NCBI GenBank assembly: GCA_012523185.1
Contig: JAAYIY010000004.1
Location: 1-45,352, forward strand
Origin: Clostridiales bacterium
Lineage (GTDB): Bacteria > Bacillota > Clostridia > Oscillospirales > Acutalibacteraceae
Length of the DNA stretch: 45,352 bases
Reading direction: 5' to 3'
Shown: positions 40,943 through 45,352 of the stretch, piece by piece
Layout: every line of letters starts with the position of its first letter
Position numbering within the stretch: the stretch's first letter is position 1
The notes under the pieces: model-generated
The model's database searches: none
What the model saw: the letters and a program-made list of their open reading frames with translations, nothing else
Told to the model about the DNA's origin: nothing
Position numbers and translations under genes: made by a program

Positions 40943-41648
40943 CGTGTTAAGACAAATTTCATACCTCATATTTCCGCGCAGATGTCTTTTCTGCGGCACA
41001 GTCGTCGCGCCTCACATCTGTTCCTGCGAAAAGTGTCTGCTGTCCGCCGAGCGCGTGGCGCCGCCCGTTTGCCTCGGCTGCGGCAGATCGAAGGACAGAT
41101 GCGCCTGCGGCAGGCGCAAACGATTTTTCACAGCCGCCGCCGTGCCGTTTTACTATACGGGGTCTGTTCGAGAGTGTATAATCAGATTTAAGTTCGGCGG
41201 GAAAAGCGAGATGGCAAAAGGCCTTGGCGGTGAAATGGCAAAAGCGGCAAGCGGCGCTTTCGATAATCTCAAGCTTGACATCGCGGCGTGTGTGCCGATG
41301 TACAAAGCAAAAGAAAAAGCGAGAGGCTTCAACCAAAGCGCGCTTCTCTGCCGCGAAACGGCAAAGCAGTTAAAAATCGACTGTGACTGCGGACTGCTCA
41401 AAAAGATTTACGAAACGCCGAATCAGCATGACCTGCCGTCTAATCTGAGGAGCGGAAATATTTTCGGCGTTTTTGAAGTAGCCAAGCCTGAAAAAGTCGC
41501 GGGCAAGACAGTTTTGCTGTGCGACGATATAAGCACATCCGGAGAGACATTGAACGAATGCGCAAAGATGCTCATTTTAAGCGGCGCCGAAAAAGTGGCG
41601 TGCGTATGCGCCGCCGCCGTGCCGGGCAGGGACAAAAAGCGGAGCTGA
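40935..41648 (+). CDS. comFC: ComF family phosphoribosyltransferase-like protein
   Basis: Protein of the ComFC family, linked to DNA uptake and also widespread in non-competent bacteria, 237 residues. A zinc ribbon comes first (FPRRCLFCGTV, SCEKC, CLGCGRSKDRCACG), then a type I phosphoribosyltransferase domain with CVPMYKAKEKARGFNQSALL and the PRPP loop VLLCDDISTSGETL. It starts within the end of recD2. No comFA helicase is present in the window. Its stop codon lies in the first arm of a terminator. Confidence 0.93.
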   Translation: MSDVLRQISYLIFPRRCLFCGTVVAPHICSCEKCLLSAERVAPPVCLGCGRSKDRCACGRRKRFFTAAAVPFYYTGSVRECIIRFKFGGKSEMAKGLGGEMAKAASGAFDNLKLDIAACVPMYKAKEKARGFNQSALLCRETAKQLKIDCDCGLLKKIYETPNQHDLPSNLRSGNIFGVFEVAKPEKVAGKTVLLCDDISTSGETLNECAKMLILSGAEKVACVCAAAVPGRDKKRS

Positions 41649-41668
41649 TTCCGACGGTCGGCTTTTTT
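41643..41668 (+). terminator. Terminator of recD2-comFC
   Basis: AGCTGA (41643-41648) and TCGGCT (41658-41663) pair with one wobble, followed by TTTTT. The stem is short but the T run is good, and the first arm includes the comFC stop. Confidence 0.55.
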
Positions 41669-41726
41669 CGCGCGGTGCGCCGACTTTTCTTTTGCACTTA
41701 AACAGGCTTGCGGGAAGGACTTTTAA

Positions 41727-41898
41727 GGCAACACCGCACAATGATTGTTGTGCGATTGCGCCGTCAGATTTTTCGTCAGATTGTCTAAAAAACGCAGGTA
41801 ATACTTTGTGTATTGCCGAGCATTTTTGGGCGATATGACGGAAAAGATGCAAGCAAGCGTGCAACAAAGGCTTCAGCCGCTCATTGCGCGGTGTTGCC
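41727..41898. mobile_element. MITE-like element, copy B, complete (172 bp)
   Basis: Terminal inverted repeats are GGCAACACCGCACAATGA at the left and the complement of TCATTGCGCGGTGTTGCC at the right, 17 of 18 matching. Direct TTAA flanks (41723-41726, 41899-41902) look like a target duplication. Inside are a second palindrome near the left end (CACAATGATTGTTGTG) and a central hairpin around 41801-41816. The end GGCAACACCGC is the same as that of the IS5-family remnant at 9947, its likely source of transposase. No believable gene. Copy A is at 1-160 in the other orientation. Confidence 0.9.
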
Positions 41899-41960
41899 TT
41901 AAGCGAAATCGGGCAATTAAGTCCGCAGTTTGCACGTTAAGCGGACTTGGAGTCAAACGC

Positions 41961-41989
41961 TTGCCAAGCATTTACAAATATGATAAAAT
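41961..41989 (+). promoter_or_regulatory. Promoter of metF-metH
   Basis: TTGCCA (41961-41966), a 17-base spacer and TAAAAT (41984-41989). The leader would be only about 34 bases, too short for a SAM riboswitch, so control of these methionine genes by that route is unlikely here. Confidence 0.6.
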
Positions 41990-42029
41990 ATAAAGCCGGA
42001 CAACACAGTCGGACTGCGGAGGTACAGAT

Positions 42030-42875
42030 TTGAAAATAGCGGAACTTTTTAAAAAGAAAAGCCCCATATCCTTTGAAATATTTCCACCAAAGGGAGAGCT
42101 TAGCGTGAGCGCGCTGCGCGGGACTCTTGATGCGTTTAAGGCTCTTTCGCCTGACTTCATCAGCGTCACATTTTCCGCCGGAGGCACCGGCGACAGCAAC
42201 AACACCGCCGAGCTTGCGGGCATCATCAAAAATGAATACGGCATAGAGACGATGGCGCACATGACTTGCGCTCACTCGCGCGCCGAGGACATCGAAAGCG
42301 TAATCGCAAGGCTTAGGGAGAAAAATATCGAAAACATCCTTGCTCTGCGCGGCGACATCATAAAAGGGCGCGAGCCGACAGAATTCAAATATGCCAAGGA
42401 CCTGATAGATTTTCTTAGCGGCAGGGATTTTTGCGTGGGCGCGGCGTGTTACCCTGAGGGGCACGTCGATTGCGACAGCCTTGAGGACGATATACGATAT
42501 ATGCGGCAAAAGCAAGACGCGGGCGCCGAATTTTTCATATCCCAGCTCTTTTTCGACAATGAATCATTTTACAGGTTTCTTGAAAGGGCGCAAAAAGCGG
42601 GCATAACAAAGCCCATAGTCCCGGGCATAATGCCCATGCTCGGCAAAACTCAAATTGAGCGCATGATATATATGTGCGGCGCCTCAATGCCTTCGGCGAT
42701 AGTGAAGATACTCCACAGACATGAGGGCGACGCGGGCGGCCTGCGCGCCGCCGGCATCGAATACGCCGCGGGGCAGGTGAGGGATTTGCTTCGCGGGCAG
42801 GACAGCGGTGTTCACATATACACAATGAATCAGCCGGACACGGCAAAAAGCATACTTGAGATTGCCGCGCAATAA
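42030..42875 (+). CDS. metF: Methylenetetrahydrofolate reductase
   Basis: Flavoenzyme that reduces methylenetetrahydrofolate to methyltetrahydrofolate, the methyl donor for the MetH-like enzyme next to it. 281 residues forming one TIM barrel. Marks are ISFEIFPPKGE, FISVTFSAGGTG, THMTC-like MAHMTCAHS, ILALRGD, VGAACYPEGH and FFISQLFFD. It starts at TTG behind GGAGGT, 18 bases before the metH start gap, and no ATG fits. In clostridia such a single-domain form often works with a partner, which is not seen here. Confidence 0.94.
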   Translation: MKIAELFKKKSPISFEIFPPKGELSVSALRGTLDAFKALSPDFISVTFSAGGTGDSNNTAELAGIIKNEYGIETMAHMTCAHSRAEDIESVIARLREKNIENILALRGDIIKGREPTEFKYAKDLIDFLSGRDFCVGAACYPEGHVDCDSLEDDIRYMRQKQDAGAEFFISQLFFDNESFYRFLERAQKAGITKPIVPGIMPMLGKTQIERMIYMCGASMPSAIVKILHRHEGDAGGLRAAGIEYAAGQVRDLLRGQDSGVHIYTMNQPDTAKSILEIAAQ

Positions 42876-42893
42876 GTATTAGGGGGAAAACAA

Positions 42894-45305
42894 ATGCTCG
42901 AGCTTTCAAAGTTTCCGGTCTTTGACGGGGCGATGGGTACAATGCTCCAAAACAGAGGCATGAGGGCAGGCGAGACGCCCGAGCTTCTTAACCTGACAGA
43001 CAGCGGTGTTGTTCGTTCGATTCACGAGGAATACGCGGCCGCGGGCGCTGATGTGATCACGGCTAACACATTCGGCGCAAATTCGCTGAAGCTTTCGGGA
43101 AAGGGCAATGTTACCGAAGTCGTCACGGCGGCGTTAAGGCTTGCGCGTGAGTCGGGCGCGAAATATGTCGCCCTTGACGTCGGCCCGACGGGGGAGCTGA
43201 TGGAGCCTGTCGGCGGCCTTTCGTTTGAGCGGGCCGTCGCGGTGTTTAAGGAGCAGATTTCAGCGGGCGCGGCTGCCGGAGCTGATTTGATTGTCATAGA
43301 AACGATGTCCGATTTGCTTGAGGCAAAGGCCGCCGTTATCGCGGCGAAAGAGTGCTGCAAGCTGCCCGTTTTCGCAATGATGACATACATGGAAAATGGC
43401 AGGACATTTTTGGGCGCGGATGCCGCGGCGGCGACAATCGCGCTGTGTTCGCTCGGCGCGGACGCTGTCGGCGCCAACTGCTCGCTGGGTCCCGAGGAAT
43501 TGCTTCCTGTAATTGACACGATTGTCAAATACTCGACGGTGCCTGTAATTGTGCAGGCAAACGCGGGACTTCCCACCGAAATCGGCGGCAAAACAGTTTT
43601 CGGCGTAAATTCGCGCGAATATGCCGAAAATGTCAAAAAGATGATAGACAAAGGCGTTTCCATTGTCGGAGGCTGCTGCGGAACGACACCCGAATACATC
43701 AGGGAGATTAAGGCTCTCACGTCAGGCAGAAGTCCTGTCAGACGCGCCGTGCCAAATTATACGGCATTCACAAGCGCCGCAAGATGTGTCGTTCTTGACG
43801 GCACGACGGCGGTCATAGGCGAAAGAATCAACCCGACAGGGAAAAAAAGGCTTAAAGAAGCATTGAGAAGCGGCGATATCGAATATATAATAGATGAGGC
43901 GCTCGCTCAGGAGGAGCATGGCGCGGATATTCTTGACGTAAATGTCGGTTTGCCGGAGCTTGACGAGCCGAAGCTGTTAAGCTCTCTTGTCGGAGAATTG
44001 CAGGCGGTTACTGCTCTCCCGCTCCAGATAGACAGCTCCGACCCTTCCGCGATAGAGGCGGCCGTGCGCGTATACAACGGCAAGCCGATAATCAATTCTG
44101 TAAACGGCGGCGCCGAAAGCATGGACGCGGTGCTTCCGATAGCAAAAAAATACGGCGCGGCTGTCGTCGCCTTGACGCTTGACGAGGACGGCATACCTGA
44201 AACTGCCGAGGGAAGGCTTAAGATTGCCGAAAGGATACTTGAGCGCGCGGCGGGGTTCGGAATCCCGAAAAGCGACATTTTAATTGATTGCCTTGTCTTG
44301 ACGGCTTCCGCGAACCAGGCGGCGGCGCTTGAGACGATACGCGGCGTGCGGCTCGTAAAGGAGCGGCTGGGGCTTAAAACTGTTTTAGGCGTCAGCAATG
44401 TTTCTTTTGGACTGCCGGACAGGGAGCTTATCAACAGCACATTCCTTGCGGCGGCGTTCGGCGCGGGGCTTGACATGCCGATATTAAACCCTATGTCGGA
44501 GAAATATATGAGTGTTGTTTCGTCATTTAAGGTGCTGAACAACGAGGACAAGGGCGCGGAGAAATATATCAAGTCATATTTGTCGTCTGAAAATAAGCCG
44601 AAAAATAAGCCGGGGGACAGTCCGGAGAGTAAATCGGGAGATAAGCCGGGAGATAAGCCGGGAGACAGTCCGGAGAATAAATCGGCCGAAGTCAAAGATA
44701 TGCGCGACATAATCTTAAACGGCAGGAAGGGGAGCGTCGTCTCCTCTGTGAACGAAGCTCTGAAAGATAAAAGCGCGATGGAGATAATAAACGAATATAT
44801 CATCCCGACGCTTGACGAGACAGGCAGGCGATACGAAAGCGGTCAATTTTTTCTGCCGCAGCTTATGGCGGCGGCGGAAACGGCCAAGGCGGGGCTTGGC
44901 GTGCTTTATGCCCGCGGTGAAAAGACTTCATCCGACACGAGGGAAAAGATTCTCCTTGCGACTGTAAAGGGTGATGTTCACGATATCGGTAAAAATATTG
45001 TGCGCATGCTTCTTGAAAATTACGGATTTGAAATTATTGATCTCGGCAAAGATGTGGAGCCGGAAAAGATTGCGAAAACAGCGGTTGAGCAGAAAATAAA
45101 GCTTGTGGGTCTTAGCGCACTGATGACGACAACTGTCAGGTATATGGGTGAAACTGTTAAGGCGCTTAAAGCGCGCGGAGCCGACTGCAAGGTTATGGTC
45201 GGCGGCGCTGTTTTAAATGAGGAATACTCGCGGCTTGTGGGCGCAGACTATTACGCCAAGGACGCGTCCGAAGCGACAAGAATAGCGGCGGAGGTGTTCG
45301 GCTGA
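42894..45305 (+). CDS. metH: Cobalamin-dependent methionine synthase-like protein without activation domain
   Basis: Transfers a methyl group from methyltetrahydrofolate to homocysteine through cobalamin. 803 residues. The homocysteine domain (about 1-275) has the zinc cysteines C196 (GANCSLGP) and C261-C262 (GGCCGTTP). The folate domain follows (VIGERINPTGKKRLKEAL, DILDVNVG, LQIDSSDP). After a repeat-rich linker (about 565-600) come the cap domain and the cobalamin domain with GDVHDIGKNIV, H696 being the cobalt ligand. The fourth domain of full-length MetH, for reductive activation, is absent, as is common in Firmicutes, so reactivation must come from elsewhere. It follows metF by 18 bases. 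Confidence 0.93.
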   Translation: MLELSKFPVFDGAMGTMLQNRGMRAGETPELLNLTDSGVVRSIHEEYAAAGADVITANTFGANSLKLSGKGNVTEVVTAALRLARESGAKYVALDVGPTGELMEPVGGLSFERAVAVFKEQISAGAAAGADLIVIETMSDLLEAKAAVIAAKECCKLPVFAMMTYMENGRTFLGADAAAATIALCSLGADAVGANCSLGPEELLPVIDTIVKYSTVPVIVQANAGLPTEIGGKTVFGVNSREYAENVKKMIDKGVSIVGGCCGTTPEYIREIKALTSGRSPVRRAVPNYTAFTSAARCVVLDGTTAVIGERINPTGKKRLKEALRSGDIEYIIDEALAQEEHGADILDVNVGLPELDEPKLLSSLVGELQAVTALPLQIDSSDPSAIEAAVRVYNGKPIINSVNGGAESMDAVLPIAKKYGAAVVALTLDEDGIPETAEGRLKIAERILERAAGFGIPKSDILIDCLVLTASANQAAALETIRGVRLVKERLGLKTVLGVSNVSFGLPDRELINSTFLAAAFGAGLDMPILNPMSEKYMSVVSSFKVLNNEDKGAEKYIKSYLSSENKPKNKPGDSPESKSGDKPGDKPGDSPENKSAEVKDMRDIILNGRKGSVVSSVNEALKDKSAMEIINEYIIPTLDETGRRYESGQFFLPQLMAAAETAKAGLGVLYARGEKTSSDTREKILLATVKGDVHDIGKNIVRMLLENYGFEIIDLGKDVEPEKIAKTAVEQKIKLVGLSALMTTTVRYMGETVKALKARGADCKVMVGGAVLNEEYSRLVGADYYAKDASEATRIAAEVFG
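44588..44690 (+). repeat. In-frame short repeats in the MetH-like linker
   Basis: The unit AATAAGCCGGGAGA and variants (AAGCCGGGAGAT, GACAGTCCGGAGA, TAAATCGG) recur several times without breaking frame, encoding a Lys/Pro/Gly/Asp/Ser linker (NKPGDSPESKSGDKPGDKPG) between the folate and cap domains. Confidence 0.8.
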
Positions 45306-45323
45306 AAGAGCGTAAAGTGTTCA

Positions 45324-45352
45324 CCCATACCCCATACCCCATACCCCATACC
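45324..45352. repeat. CCCATAC heptamer tandem repeat at the window end
   Basis: Four perfect copies of CCCATAC in a row, starting 19 bases after the metH stop and continuing past the window edge. It is a simple-sequence repeat that could vary in copy number. Confidence 0.85.

Noticed and set aside
41808-41890. Small peptide gene inside the MITE
   Set aside because: A short frame exists, but both copies differ freely and it has no ribosome site; it is part of the repeat.
41903-42029. SAM riboswitch or T-box before metF
   Set aside because: The likely leader is only about 34 bases and lacks the needed helices.
43907-44803. 298-codon open frame antisense to metH
   Set aside because: It mirrors the MetH reading frame, including its linker repeats, and has no independent evidence.
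45324-45352. CRISPR or telomere-like array
   Set aside because: A seven-base unit without spacers is a simple tandem repeat.

Overview
The window looks like the chromosome of an anaerobic, probably spore-forming member of the Clostridia (Firmicutes). The reasons are: the gene order rimP-nusA-rnpM-ylxQ-infB-rbfA-nrnA; homologues of the sporulation genes yqfC, yqfD and ylbJ; an oxygen-sensitive glycyl radical enzyme; a sortase and LPXTG surface system typical of Gram-positive cells; strong AGGAGG-type ribosome binding sites; and many TTG or GTG starts. The DNA is mostly GC-balanced and carries one AT-rich restriction-modification patch.

Layout. 1-164 is one copy of a short inverted-repeat element. 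243-2812 (minus strand) holds yitT, mrnC and obgE, preceded by eda (2891-3544), which has its own promoter and a helically phased 22-bp repeat array just upstream. 3887-9768 (minus) is a tight four-gene operon: radical SAM activase, glycyl radical enzyme, FGGY sugar kinase and a MetY-type O-acetylhomoserine sulfhydrylase, closed by a strong terminator. I see this as the best candidate for an undescribed pathway. 9947-10366 is a decayed IS5-family element, next to a tRNA-Lys gene (10423-10498, minus).

10956-17147 (plus) is a pilus-type surface cluster: a von Willebrand A and Cna_B adhesin that seems to lack its 5' end, a class C sortase, an LPQTG pilin and a second sortase. 17402-19317 is an AT-rich NgoPII-like type II restriction-modification pair. 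19512-25301 is carbohydrate-related: a GH16 glycanase, a lipoprotein on the other strand, a YdjC/ChbG deacetylase, a GPH-type transporter and mannose-6-phosphate isomerase, with a terminator-ended structured RNA candidate at 23825-23948. 25314-28139 holds yqfD, yqfC and ylbJ. 28333-30315 holds a phosphohexomutase, behind a perfect-consensus promoter and a structured leader, and a small membrane protein.

30366-36584 (minus) is the translation and ribosome-maturation operon. Diverging from it are the RNase P RNA gene rnpB (36859-37209), an ATP-grasp enzyme, a small membrane protein, recD2 and comFC. A second, complete copy of the short inverted-repeat element (41727-41898) separates this block from metF and a metH-like methionine synthase (42030-45305). 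The window ends in a CCCATAC heptamer repeat.

How it fits together. Methionine could be made by two routes encoded here: methylation of homocysteine (MetF plus the MetH-like protein) and direct sulfhydrylation (MetY). The second is transcriptionally tied to a radical enzyme and a sugar kinase. ManA, the phosphohexomutase, the GH16 enzyme, the deacetylase and the transporter suggest glycan breakdown and hexose phosphate interconversion. The pilus cluster and the restriction-modification pair look like accessory cargo between conserved blocks. All functions are read from sequence motifs and remembered family features; no database search was run.
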